A stretch of 43,051 bases of DNA. Origin: WRDS01 sp964492775. GTDB lineage: Bacteria; Actinomycetota; Coriobacteriia; Anaerosomatales; PHET01. Positions 1 to 7,015 of this stretch are shown piece by piece (within the stretch, counting starts at the first letter, position 1; each line of letters starts with the position of its first letter). The notes below the pieces were generated by a model. It made no database searches. It worked only from the letters and a program-made list of their open reading frames with translations, and was not told the DNA's origin. Both the position numbers and the translations under genes were made by a program. The DNA is taken from positions 1-43,051 of the forward strand of contig CAZBLH010000018.1 of assembly GCA_964492775.1 (NCBI GenBank), in the 5' to 3' direction.

Positions 1-66
1 GTCTCGCTCGGCCCACCGCCGCCGCAGACGCTCGCCGCCGTGATCAAGCGCCAGCAGCTCCGGTGA
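1..66 (+). CDS. C-terminal tail of a truncated upstream phage ORF
   Basis: Frame 1 is open from the window edge to a TGA at 64-66 and ends in ...LAAVIKRQQLR. It lies just upstream of the endolysin gene on the same strand, so it is probably the end of the preceding phage gene. Only 21 codons are visible and no function can be assigned. Confidence 0.3.
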   Translation, partial: VSLGPPPPQTLAAVIKRQQLR

Positions 67-82
67 CACGACCGCCACCCTA

Positions 83-841
83 TTGGCGATGGTCGTCAAG
101 CGCGCACATACCACCGCTAACGTCGCCCCGGCGCTCCGGCAGCTGCTGGCTCAGGTCAACGCGGCCTATCCCAAGCGCTCGAAGGTCTCTGACGGCATCT
201 GGCCGTCTGCGGCGCACACCAAGGCCTCGCCGAACTCTGACCACGAGGCTGGCAACGCGCTCGACATCACCGATAACCTCGGCGGCGGGGTCACCATCAC
301 GCACACATGGCTCGACCCGATCCGAAAAGACTCGCGGGTGAAGTACGTCATCCACGACGGCAAGATCGGCGACGCGCAAGGGTGGCGCGCCTACACCGGG
401 GCCAACCCGCACAAGACCCACGCGCACATCAGCGTGCACGAGTCCAAGCGCCAGGACGCCTGCGCATGGGCGCTGTACGTCCCGAAAAAGGAGGTGCCGA
501 AAGTGACCCGCAAGTATGCCGCGGCGTTCATCGTGGACATGGGCGACCCCTCCCACCGTGATGCGCTCAAGGCGATCGCGGCGAAATGGGACGACAAGCT
601 CGTGCCCGGCGCCGTCGCCGTGTCAGTCCACGCCGAGATCGGCGCAAACCTCGACGCCTACATCGACTACGCGAAGGCGCACGGGCTTGAGATGCACACG
701 ATCACCAACGGCGACGCCACCACGATGGTGCTGCGCTCCCAGGGCAAGGCGCCGGTCGTCAACGCCGAGGCCGTGAGGCTCAGGACGGCGTTGATATCGG
801 CATACCGCTCTCTCGGGGAGGTGCTCGGGGAGGCGCTATGA
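83..841 (+). CDS. Phage endolysin, M15-like D,D-/L,D-peptidase
   Basis: 252 residues. The segment SDHEAGNALDI (about residues 52-62) followed by HKTHAHISV (about 110-118) gives the H54, D61 and H115 zinc-ligand pattern of the peptidase M15 / VanY-like endolysins, which cut peptide cross-links in peptidoglycan. The C-terminal 130 residues have no recognisable domain and may bind the cell wall or form a helical tail. It is followed by two small membrane proteins, the arrangement of a lysis cassette. The start is uncertain: TTG at 83 or ATG at 89, neither with a clear Shine-Dalgarno sequence. The TGA stop at 839-841 overlaps an ATG, and the +1 frame stays open for a further 25 codons. Confidence 0.72.
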   Translation: MAMVVKRAHTTANVAPALRQLLAQVNAAYPKRSKVSDGIWPSAAHTKASPNSDHEAGNALDITDNLGGGVTITHTWLDPIRKDSRVKYVIHDGKIGDAQGWRAYTGANPHKTHAHISVHESKRQDACAWALYVPKKEVPKVTRKYAAAFIVDMGDPSHRDALKAIAAKWDDKLVPGAVAVSVHAEIGANLDAYIDYAKAHGLEMHTITNGDATTMVLRSQGKAPVVNAEAVRLRTALISAYRSLGEVLGEAL

Positions 842-929
842 GCTGGAGCACCACGCTGACGTTTGCCGGGCTCTGCTCGCGACCGCGCGAGCGGAGGCCG
901 CTAAGGTCATCAAGTAGAAGGAGAAAGCA

Positions 930-1232
930 ATGGAAGTCCTGTGGCAGTTCATCGGTATCCTCGTCTTACTGGTGCCACTCGTCATCGCGCTCGTGAAGGC
1001 GGTGACAGACGACGTGACCGTTCCCCGCTGGGGCAAACGGCTTCTGGCCGTGGTCTTCGGTGTCGCGGTGTCCTGGCTCGCCTACTACGTCGCCTCGCTC
1101 TATGCCGACGTGACGTTGCCGTGGGGCATCGTGACGATCCTCGGTGGAGCACTAGGACTCAATGCCGCCGGTATCTACGACTTCGGGAACATCATCGGTA
1201 GCAACACGACCGTCAACACTTTCAGGGAGTAG
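930..1232 (+). CDS. Putative phage holin, small membrane protein
   Basis: 100 residues with a strong Shine-Dalgarno sequence (AAGGAG at 917-922). Hydrophobic segments lie at about residues 5-24, 38-58 and 63-82, separated by short charged loops; the C-terminus is polar. The size, topology and position directly after an endolysin gene fit a holin that permeabilises the membrane at the end of infection. There is no sequence signature that proves this, so the role is inferred from context. Confidence 0.6.
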   Translation: MEVLWQFIGILVLLVPLVIALVKAVTDDVTVPRWGKRLLAVVFGVAVSWLAYYVASLYADVTLPWGIVTILGGALGLNAAGIYDFGNIIGSNTTVNTFRE

Positions 1233-1235
1233 TCC

Positions 1236-1532
1236 TTGAGCGCGGCATTCCCGCATCCTGCAAACGACGGGGAGCGGCTAGTGAAGTTGGAGACAGAGAT
1301 GGGTCAGGTGCGCGTGGACCTCGGGCGGGTTGAGGGCAAGGTCGATCATCTCGCCGAGACCACAGCCACCAAGACCGATATGCAGGCGCTCACAGATGCG
1401 CTCACGAAGTTCACCACCGCTTGTGACCAGAAGTACGCCTCGAAGAACGTCGAGCGCCTGGTCTACGGGATGGTCGCCATCGTCCTCTCGGCATTCGTCG
1501 CCGCGCTCTTGAAGATCATCGGCGTCTACTAG
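1236..1532 (+). CDS. Phage lysis-cassette protein with coiled coil and C-terminal membrane anchor
   Basis: 98 residues from a TTG start with GGGAG six bases upstream; it begins 3 bases after the preceding stop codon. Residues about 13-50 form a heptad-like charged stretch (VKLETEMGQVRVDLGRVEGK...), and residues about 75-95 form one transmembrane helix. This resembles the XhlA/haemolysin-type accessory proteins found beside phage holins, which tether or regulate the lysis complex. The family assignment is by architecture only. Confidence 0.55.
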   Translation: MSAAFPHPANDGERLVKLETEMGQVRVDLGRVEGKVDHLAETTATKTDMQALTDALTKFTTACDQKYASKNVERLVYGMVAIVLSAFVAALLKIIGVY

Positions 1533-1597
1533 CGTCATGCGCGCGGGGCCCCGTGCGTGACATAGGCCCCTGCGTGTACCTCTCAGCGCGCGGGGGC

Positions 1598-2134
1598 TTA
1601 CTCTATCAATCCGTCAATCAGCTTCTTGAGCTTGGCTGGGGTCACGAGAAACAGCTTGACACCAAAGTAGGCCTGAGAGCCGTCCTCTAGCTCATGCCCG
1701 CCGAGGATGACAGCCTCTGTCGCAATCCGGCGCCCCGATGCGCTGGCGAGGCGCACGAGCGTCTGATACTTCGATGCGTCCGCGCGCTTCAGGTAGCCGA
1801 CCGGCATCGCCGCAATCACCACCTGCACCGCATTCGGGTCGTGCGGGTTCTCGGGTTCGGCAACGAGCGTGGCTTCGCGCCGCCTGACGTTCTCGCCGCC
1901 CATGATCGCGTTGAGTTCGTCTTGGTAATGCGACTCCCCGACGACATCCTTCTCAGTTTCTCCCTGCGCCCAGAGTGCCGGGAGTTCGAGCAGGGGAGCT
2001 ATCGCAGCGATCCGCTCCGCTCGTAGCTGGCGTTTCGCCTCTGCCTCGCGTTTGGAAGTCCGTTCGCCCCAGATACCGATCAGCATCAACACAGCAAACG
2101 CAACGATGAGACCGCCCACACACCACCACAGCAT
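1598..2134 (-). CDS. Membrane-anchored HIRAN-domain-like protein
   Basis: 178 residues. An N-terminal transmembrane helix (about 3-22) is followed by a short basic stretch and then a domain with DVVGESHYQ..., EPENPHDPNAVQVV and PVGYLKRADA. This is the pattern of HIRAN domains, which in other proteins recognise single-stranded DNA ends or stalled forks. A HIRAN domain on a membrane anchor is unusual. The gene is convergent with the lysis genes and has GGGGGAG six bases before its ATG. Its position at the prophage edge, on the opposite strand, is typical of a moron/accessory cargo gene. Function unknown. Confidence 0.6.
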   Translation of the reverse strand: MLWWCVGGLIVAFAVLMLIGIWGERTSKREAEAKRQLRAERIAAIAPLLELPALWAQGETEKDVVGESHYQDELNAIMGGENVRRREATLVAEPENPHDPNAVQVVIAAMPVGYLKRADASKYQTLVRLASASGRRIATEAVILGGHELEDGSQAYFGVKLFLVTPAKLKKLIDGLIE

Positions 2135-2201
2135 TGTCGACTCCCCCCGTTAAGACTCCCGGTTAGATATCGGTAAGACCCCTGCGCTAGTGTACCGCTA
2201 G

Positions 2202-2232
2202 AGCCCGCGTTCCACCCCTCGGAGCGCGGGCT
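2202..2232. terminator. GC-rich hairpin beside the attachment region
   Basis: AGCCCGCG (2202-2209) and CGCGGGCT (2225-2232) form a perfect 8-bp stem with a 15-base loop. It is not followed by a strong T-run. It may be a terminator for a phage transcript or part of the integrase-binding architecture. Confidence 0.4.
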
Positions 2233-2294
2233 TCCGTGTACTTTCCGTGTACCGCAACGTCAGCGTAGCGCTAAACAGCAAGCTATCATAATGG

Positions 2295-2373
2295 ACTAAG
2301 CTGGACGCTAATACACATGCTGAGCAGGGGTCTTCCTGTTTTTCATGTACGGGCGAGAACTAAGCCGGACGCT
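2295..2373 (+). repeat. Direct repeat pair beside the attachment site
   Basis: ACTAAGCTGGACGCT at 2295-2309 and ACTAAGCCGGACGCT at 2359-2373 differ at one base and are 64 bp apart, about six helical turns. Together with the GTGTACCGC copies at 2190-2198 and 2247-2255 they are candidates for integrase or excisionase arm-type binding sites. Confidence 0.45.
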
Positions 2374-2391
2374 GCTAGACAGCCTACATAT

Positions 2392-2437
2392 GCCTGCAAA
2401 GCCTTTATCCCCGGTTCGATTCCGGGCGTCGCCTCCA
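2392..2437 (+). other. Prophage attachment site: 3' half of tRNA-Cys(GCA)
   Basis: The sequence runs from the anticodon loop (CTGCAAA, anticodon GCA) through the 3' anticodon strand, the T-arm (CCCGG-TTCGATT-CCGGG), the acceptor strand CGTCGCC, discriminator T and the encoded CCA at 2435-2437. The upstream bases do not form a D-arm or a 5' acceptor strand, and the 5' side of the anticodon stem matches only partly. It is therefore a displaced tRNA 3' end rather than a working tRNA. The intact copy should lie at the other prophage end, left of the window. Confidence 0.8.
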
Positions 2438-2466
2438 CCATCCCCCTGCAACACGCAGGTACAGAG

Positions 2467-2486
2467 ACGCCCATCGTGGGCGTTTC
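2467..2486 (+). terminator. Terminator after the tRNA-Cys 3' end
   Basis: ACGCCCA (2467-2473), loop TCG, TGGGCGT (2477-2483), then TTCGTCATCTT. It lies 30 bases after the tRNA fragment, so it is probably the original chromosomal terminator of the tRNA-Cys transcript. Confidence 0.6.
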
Positions 2487-2601
2487 GTCATCTTGGCCCG
2501 AAATCGGAGGGCGCGCACGCCGAAACGGGCGCCCGGGCTGCGCGACCCGACGCCGTGCCTTTCGGCAGAGACTGGAAGGCTGCTGACTGGCCGAGCGGCC
2601 G

Positions 2602-2751
2602 CTAAGCGTACCTCAGCCGAACGCGCCTGGACTGCTCAAGACGAGTGAGTCCGCGCTCAAGATCACGAGGGTCGCGGATGTTCTCAACCGCCCACTTCAC
2701 GATCTCAGCGGGCACGTGAGGGAAGCGCTTACGCGCTTGCGCCAGGGTCAT
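2602..2751 (-). CDS. Small hypothetical protein, 49 residues
   Basis: The ORF begins ATG at 2749-2751 and stops with TAG at 2602-2604. AAGGAG stands six bases before the start, a near-ideal Shine-Dalgarno sequence for this genome. The protein (MTLAQARKRFPHVPAEI...) is charged and predicted mostly helical, with an Arg-rich C-terminus. It lies just outside the tRNA-Cys scar, so it is chromosomal or part of an older insertion at the same site. No family recognised. Confidence 0.5.
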   Translation of the reverse strand: MTLAQARKRFPHVPAEIVKWAVENIRDPRDLERGLTRLEQSRRVRLRYA

Positions 2752-2885
2752 GGCTGCTCCTTATTGGGCTACGACGGCTGCTACGACTACTGCTGCTATT
2801 GCTGACCCGATGCGTGTAGTGTGCGCCCAAGCACGATGGCGGTCAAGCGGCCGAGTGTGACCGCGTAACCGATCCGTTGCCTAGG

Positions 2886-3365
2886 CTAGAACCACGGCTT
2901 CCTCCCCCGCACGTACACCTGCTCAAACTCCTCGTCGGTCTTCGTCAGGTAGATGATGCCCTCGACGATTCCAATCACGTTGGGCAACCAGCCCATCCCG
3001 ACCACCCAGAGCAGGTTTCCGGCAAGCATGATCGCTCCCTCGGTCGTGTAGCCGAGGTAGAACTTGTGTATGCCGAGCCCACCGAGAAGTATGCCGAGAA
3101 CACCGGCCACGACCTTGTTCTTCTCTGACGAACCGCCTGAGGGCGGAGGCGGCGGGCTGTAGGCGGCCCCTGGCGGGGGTGGTGGCGGTGGCGGTGGCGC
3201 TGCCTCGCCGATTGGGGGTGGTGGCGGAGGCGCGGCCGCACCCGGCTGCGGTGGTGCGCTCGGCTGCGGAGGCAGCGGCGGGGGCTCAGGGGTTGCATCC
3301 TGGCCGACTGGCTCGCCTAGATCCTCGCCTGGCTCCTGCGGATCGATTCCCGTCTCATCGGTCAT
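2886..3365 (-). CDS. Proline-rich TM2-domain membrane protein
   Basis: 159 residues from the internal ATG at 3363-3365, chosen because GGGAG precedes it; a longer frame to 3551 has no support. Residues about 1-30 are acidic, residues about 30-80 are a low-complexity Pro/Gly/Ala tract with runs of up to nine prolines, and residues about 84-145 are a TM2 domain (two transmembrane helices; GGLGIHKFYLGY is the hallmark). TM2 proteins are common in bacteria but have no fixed biochemical role; the Pro-rich arm suggests protein-protein contacts. It is divergent from the glycosyltransferase gene. Confidence 0.8.
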   Translation of the reverse strand: MTDETGIDPQEPGEDLGEPVGQDATPEPPPLPPQPSAPPQPGAAAPPPPPPIGEAAPPPPPPPPPGAAYSPPPPPSGGSSEKNKVVAGVLGILLGGLGIHKFYLGYTTEGAIMLAGNLLWVVGMGWLPNVIGIVEGIIYLTKTDEEFEQVYVRGRKPWF

Positions 3366-3506
3366 CGTTATCTCCCGTCCGTATCCTGATTGCTGCTGGC
3401 GGACTCTCAGCGGCTCTACAGGCGATATTCCCTTTGGGATGCCCCATATAGCGGCCATCAGGCGATGATCGGCGAAGAGCAGGGCGAGACGTGCCGCCGA
3501 GGAACG

Positions 3507-3520
3507 CAGGTACTCACCTG
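3507..3520. promoter_or_regulatory. Small dyad in the divergent promoter region
   Basis: CAGGT-ACTC-ACCTG at 3507-3520 is a perfect 5+5 dyad just upstream of a TACACT element (3523-3528) that could be the -10 box of the glycosyltransferase gene. A possible operator; no regulator is identified. Confidence 0.3.
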
Positions 3521-3559
3521 ATACACTCGTTTCCTCAGCATTAGAGAACATGGGGTCTT

Positions 3560-4798
3560 ATGAGGATCGGGTTCTTCACCGACACCTACACACCACAGAT
3601 CAACGGTGTCGTGCAGTCCATCAGGCTCTTCAAGCGAGCGCTGGAGGCGCGCGGACACGAAGTGATCGTATTCGCTCCTCACCCGAGCGATGCTGGCGAC
3701 TGCGGCCAGACGGTGCGCTTCGTGTCAGTTCCCTTCCTCTTCCAACCCGAGATGCGGATGGCCTCCCCTGTCTCACTGCAGGCTTTGCAGCGCATCGAGG
3801 CAGCCGAACTCGATGTCGTTCATTCGCATGACCCGTTCGCAATCGGGCTTTTTGGGCTCACAGTTGCGCGTCGCAAGAAGATCCCGTACGTGCATACGTT
3901 CCACACGCTGTTCTCCGAGTACGTGCACTACGTGTGGGATGCTCGCTGGACGAAGCGTCTGGCCCATGTGTTGTCGCGTGACTTCTGCAACGCGTGCGAC
4001 CAGATCATCGCCCCGTCCACGAAGATCGACAGCTACCTGAACGGCTGGGGCGTGAAGGCCCCGATCGAGATCTTGCCCACCGGAATCGATCTGGCCGCGA
4101 TCGCCGAGACGGGCCCAGCGGCCGTAGACTCGCTCCGCCGGCGCCTTGGAATCGCCAAGAGCGAACGTGTCGCCATCTTCGTGGGGCGTCTCGGCAAGGA
4201 GAAGAACGTCGAGCTCCTCATCCGCGCGATGGCGCAGTACGAGGGTCCGGCAGCCCGACTGCTCGTCGTGGGAGATGGCCCTGATCGCACGCGGCTTGAG
4301 TCGATCGTCTCGGCACTGGGAGTGCAGTCCAGAGTCAGCTTCACGGGCTACCTCCAGCGTCCCGAGGTCACCGCCGCGTACCTGCTTTCGGACGCGTTCG
4401 TCTTCGCTTCGACGACCGAAACCCAAGGGCTCGTCGTCGGCGAGGCGATGGCTGCCGGCTTACCGGTGGTTGCGGTTGAAGACGATGCCGTGGGCGATTT
4501 CGTGGCCGTGGGAACCAACGGTCTGCTCGTTCCCGAGGACCCTCGCGCCTTGGCCGGCGCCCTCAGTGGCCTGCTGGCCGACGAAGCCAAGCTCGCAGAG
4601 TTCTCTGAGGCATCCGCCGAACGCGCGCGGATGATGTCTATGGATGTGCAGTCGGAGCGCCTTGAAGACCTCTACGAGCGGACCATCAGCTCGTACGAGC
4701 CCCGCGGCCTTCTGCCCACGTCATTGAGCGTGCGCGTCGACAAGCTGCGGAGCGTCGATGTCCCGGTCATTCGGCGCTTGAGACGTCGCGTGGAGTAG
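3560..4798 (+). CDS. GT4-family glycosyltransferase
   Basis: 412 residues. The N-terminus MRIGFFTDTYTPQINGVV with the Gly-rich nucleotide-sugar fold, the HSHDPFAIG segment, the central VGRLGKEKNVELL and the C-terminal TTETQGLVVGEAMAAGLPVV (E-x7-E type) are typical of GT-B retaining glycosyltransferases of family GT4. The closest type is the membrane-associated diacylglycerol glucosyl- or mannosyltransferases that build glycolipids. The acceptor cannot be read from the sequence. It stands alone, divergent from the TM2 protein and convergent with the HAD gene. The ATG at 3560 gives the canonical N-terminus, though its Shine-Dalgarno sequence is weak. Confidence 0.88.
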   Translation: MRIGFFTDTYTPQINGVVQSIRLFKRALEARGHEVIVFAPHPSDAGDCGQTVRFVSVPFLFQPEMRMASPVSLQALQRIEAAELDVVHSHDPFAIGLFGLTVARRKKIPYVHTFHTLFSEYVHYVWDARWTKRLAHVLSRDFCNACDQIIAPSTKIDSYLNGWGVKAPIEILPTGIDLAAIAETGPAAVDSLRRRLGIAKSERVAIFVGRLGKEKNVELLIRAMAQYEGPAARLLVVGDGPDRTRLESIVSALGVQSRVSFTGYLQRPEVTAAYLLSDAFVFASTTETQGLVVGEAMAAGLPVVAVEDDAVGDFVAVGTNGLLVPEDPRALAGALSGLLADEAKLAEFSEASAERARMMSMDVQSERLEDLYERTISSYEPRGLLPTSLSVRVDKLRSVDVPVIRRLRRRVE

Positions 4799-4817
4799 AG
4801 GCGTCTCCGAGCCAGCC

Positions 4818-4841
4818 CTGACGCCCGTAAGGGCGCGTCAG
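4818..4841. terminator. Terminator between convergent genes
   Basis: CTGACGCCC (4818-4826), loop GTAA and GGGCGCGTCAG (4831-4841) form a stem with a 2-base bulge. It lies between the glycosyltransferase stop and the HAD stop, covering the latter. It probably serves both strands, although T-runs are poor. Confidence 0.5.
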
Positions 4842-5557
4842 TGATCGTCCATTCCCAAAGCCATCTCGAGGTCATCGAGCGTCCGGACGCACCTCGAGCC
4901 CTCGGGTACGCGTTCCGTACCGGCGCGGTCCAGCAGCACGGGAAGCAGGCCCGCGGCCTGAGCGCCTGCCACATCGGCGTAGACGTGGTCCCCCACATGT
5001 GCCGCCTCGCTCGCCTGCACGCCAAGCGCCTCCAGTGCATACGCGAAGATGCGCGGGTCGGGCTTGTGCAGTCCTACCTCGGCGGACGAGATGATGACAT
5101 CGGCAAGCTCAAGTATCCCTAGCCCGCTAACGATGCTCGACAGGCGCGTGTCCCAATTGGAGAGCAGGCCCACCCGCACGCCGTTCTCGCGCAAGCGTCG
5201 GAGAGCAGGCAGGGCGTCCGGGTACGTCTGCCACCGCGACGAGTCTCCGAACTCATGCCAAATACGCTGGCCGAAGCGTTCAGGCTCGATGTCGACGCCG
5301 AGCTCTCGTGAGAGCAACGCGTACATCCCAACCCAGACCGCAACCGTAGACTCATGGTCGGCCCAGAAGGAGTCGTCCTCGCGGTACCGGTCCTCGTAGT
5401 ACCCGTCCACCAAGGGCATGAGGGCTTCGATCGCCTCAAGATCGCGGGCGTGGCCCTCCTCGGCCAGCACCTCACTGACGACGTGCGGGACGCTCGGGTA
5501 TGGGTAGAGCAGCGTGTTCCCGACGTCGAAGAAGACGGCGCGTATCCCCCGCCCCAT
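4838..5557 (-). CDS. HAD-superfamily hydrolase-like protein
   Basis: 239 residues. Motif I is FFDVGNT (nucleophile D11), motif II is LLSNWD, and motif III/IV is HKPDPRIF...HVGDHVYADVAGA. The order and length fit subfamily IA HAD enzymes with a helical cap after motif I. The second motif-I Asp, the general acid in phosphatases, is Gly (D-x-G-x-T), so classical phosphatase activity is doubtful; this variant is known in several HAD branches. It starts 3 bases after the nitroreductase stop, so the two are co-transcribed. Substrate unknown. Confidence 0.82.
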   Translation of the reverse strand: MGRGIRAVFFDVGNTLLYPYPSVPHVVSEVLAEEGHARDLEAIEALMPLVDGYYEDRYREDDSFWADHESTVAVWVGMYALLSRELGVDIEPERFGQRIWHEFGDSSRWQTYPDALPALRRLRENGVRVGLLSNWDTRLSSIVSGLGILELADVIISSAEVGLHKPDPRIFAYALEALGVQASEAAHVGDHVYADVAGAQAAGLLPVLLDRAGTERVPEGSRCVRTLDDLEMALGMDDH

Positions 5558-5560
5558 CCG

Positions 5561-6130
5561 CTACTCGTACCAGGTCGCGATGTCCTCGCGATGTCTCGGC
5601 GCTATGATTTCGATCTCGCTCGGGTAGCCTACCGAAATCATCGCGACTATCTGACGACCCTCGGGCACGGCGAAGAACTCGTCGAGTTCTTCACGGACCC
5701 AGGAGGTGAAAGTGATGTTGCAGGCGCCTAACCCCTGCGCCGTGGCAGCGAGGAGAAGATTCTGGATGGAGGCCCCTACGGCCAGCATCTTGTTCGTGCC
5801 GTCCCGCTTGGATGACGGCGTGCTCATCGACACGCCGATCAGCACGGGTGCGTCACCAAGCGACGAGTACCACTGCAAGGCATGCTCGTAGCGCTCCGGG
5901 CCAAGCTGATCGATGTATTCCACAAGGTGAACCGTGGCCTCCGCCACGATCTTGCCGACCTCAGCACGGGCCTGCCCTGTTGCCACGTGGTAGTGCCACG
6001 GTTGCTCGTTCATGGACGATGGGGCCGCAGCCGCCGCATGCAACATGCGCTCCATCGCCTTCCTCGGTACCGGATCAGAACGGTAGTCCCTGCACGAGTG
6101 CCGCGCGTCGACCACATCCCAGAAATCCAC
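5561..6130 (-). CDS. Nitroreductase-family flavoprotein
   Basis: About 189 residues from a GTG at 6128-6130, giving the usual family N-terminus DFWDVVDARHSCRDY; GGTGGG lies five bases upstream. An ATG at 6145 and a start at 6181 are possible alternatives. The RHSxR segment and the PSSMNEQPWHYHV loop bind FMN, and GASIQNLLLAATAQGLGAC is the conserved helix at the dimer interface. These enzymes reduce nitro groups, quinones or flavins with NAD(P)H; the true substrate is unknown. It lies downstream of the STAS-kinase gene and overlaps no other gene. Confidence 0.85.
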   Translation of the reverse strand: MDFWDVVDARHSCRDYRSDPVPRKAMERMLHAAAAAPSSMNEQPWHYHVATGQARAEVGKIVAEATVHLVEYIDQLGPERYEHALQWYSSLGDAPVLIGVSMSTPSSKRDGTNKMLAVGASIQNLLLAATAQGLGACNITFTSWVREELDEFFAVPEGRQIVAMISVGYPSEIEIIAPRHREDIATWYE

Positions 6131-6223
6131 AGATTCCCACCCCATTCCGCGGATGGACAGCCGCCCAGACAACGGTAGCACACCGGAGCGCCCGCTGCGC
6201 CCCTGACCGGTCGTTCAGTAGCC

Positions 6224-7006
6224 CTAAGGAAGAGCCGCGCGGTGCTTCACCAAGCGTACGAGCGTGCCGCCCTGCGGAGAGCACTCGAACTCGACCTGGT
6301 CCATCAGCGCGCGCATGAACATGATCCCGCGCCCGTTCGGTGCGTATACGTCGTCGCTGCCTGAGTGGCACCCGTCGAAACCGGAACCATTGTCCTGGAC
6401 CTCGAGGACGACTCGGTCGTCGTAGGCACTGATCCGGACCTCTACGACGCCTTCCTTGCCCACCGGCGCCCCGTGGCGAATCGCGTTGGCCAGCGCCTCG
6501 CCGACGGCAACTTTCATGTCGAAGAGCACTGACTCCGAGAAGCCCAACGGCTCGAGAATCAGGCACACCTCTTCGCGCGCGCCGGCGAGCATGTCTACAT
6601 CGCTTGCGAGCACCACCTCGCGCTCCCACAGCAACTCGGTCGAAATCGGAGGAAGCTCAAGCCCGCCGAGCGCCTCGTTCACGCTCGGGGACACCGCGAT
6701 CGATGAGGCGACTACCACAAGGCCGGACAGCTCCAGGATGCGCATGATGTCGCGTCGCGCACCAGCAAGGACCAGTCGGCCATCAGTGGGCTGCAGCTGG
6801 TGATCCAGCCAGACGAGCATCCCGAGAGCCGAGCTGTCCGCGTACGTGACCTCATCAAGGTCCAGCACCACGTTGGTGCACCCGCTGTCGAGGGCCCCCT
6901 CAAGCGCGCGCCGCAAGTCGGGCACTATCGCCATGTCGACATCTCCAGCAAGTCTGACCACGCAGGCTCGAGGATCCTGTTCCCTGATTATCTCGAAGGG
7001 TGTCAT
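6224..7006 (-). CDS. Fused STAS anti-anti-sigma factor and RsbW-type kinase
   Basis: 260 residues with two domains. Residues 1-110 are a SpoIIAA/RsbV-like STAS domain with the DSSALG loop, whose Ser58 aligns with the phosphorylated serine of the family. Residues about 130-255 are a SpoIIAB/RsbW-like GHKL ATPase: N-box E170...N174, G1 DNGSGFD (205-211) and G2 NGRGIMFMRALMD. In partner switching the kinase binds sigma and phosphorylates the STAS protein; here both are on one chain. It begins 9 bases after the stop of the phosphatase gene, which should dephosphorylate the STAS serine. No sigma factor gene lies next to it, so the output partner is unknown. Confidence 0.85.
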   Translation of the reverse strand: MTPFEIIREQDPRACVVRLAGDVDMAIVPDLRRALEGALDSGCTNVVLDLDEVTYADSSALGMLVWLDHQLQPTDGRLVLAGARRDIMRILELSGLVVVASSIAVSPSVNEALGGLELPPISTELLWEREVVLASDVDMLAGAREEVCLILEPLGFSESVLFDMKVAVGEALANAIRHGAPVGKEGVVEVRISAYDDRVVLEVQDNGSGFDGCHSGSDDVYAPNGRGIMFMRALMDQVEFECSPQGGTLVRLVKHRAALP

Positions 7007-7015
7007 AGGATTACG

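Larger units (their letters stand above)
1..2437. mobile_element. Right end of a prophage (partial)
   Basis: The left part of the window carries an endolysin-like peptidase, two small membrane proteins in lysis-cassette order, and a reverse-strand orphan gene. It ends precisely at a 3' half of a tRNA-Cys gene. Displaced tRNA 3' ends are the usual scar of tyrosine-integrase insertion into tRNA genes. The integrase and the rest of the prophage, including the reconstituted full tRNA-Cys, must lie left of the window. No integrase is visible here, so the boundary call rests on the tRNA fragment and the change in gene content. Confidence 0.75.
2135..2601. other. 467-base non-coding stretch with the prophage attachment region
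   Basis: No convincing gene is present. From left to right it holds the leader of the HIRAN-like gene, a GC-rich hairpin (2202-2232), repeated GTGTAC elements (2190-2255), a 15-base direct repeat (2295-2309 and 2359-2373), the 3' half of a tRNA-Cys (2392-2437) and a hairpin terminator (2467-2485). After that, to 2601, I see only GC-rich sequence with no clear signal. Confidence 0.6.

Noticed and set aside
1545..1570. GGGGCC/GGCCCC inverted repeat after the lysis genes
   Set aside because: Large loop, no T-run and embedded in generally G/C-rich sequence; the terminator function cannot be supported.
2797..2885. In-frame continuation of about 30 codons after the TAG of the TM2 protein, suggesting read-through
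   Set aside because: Short open runs are common at this GC content, there is no sign of amber recoding elsewhere in the window, and the TM2 domain ends naturally before the TAG.
3120..3290. Low-complexity GGTGGC-rich repeat tract
   Set aside because: It encodes the Pro/Gly-rich arm of the TM2 protein; an ordinary coding low-complexity region and not a mobile or CRISPR repeat.
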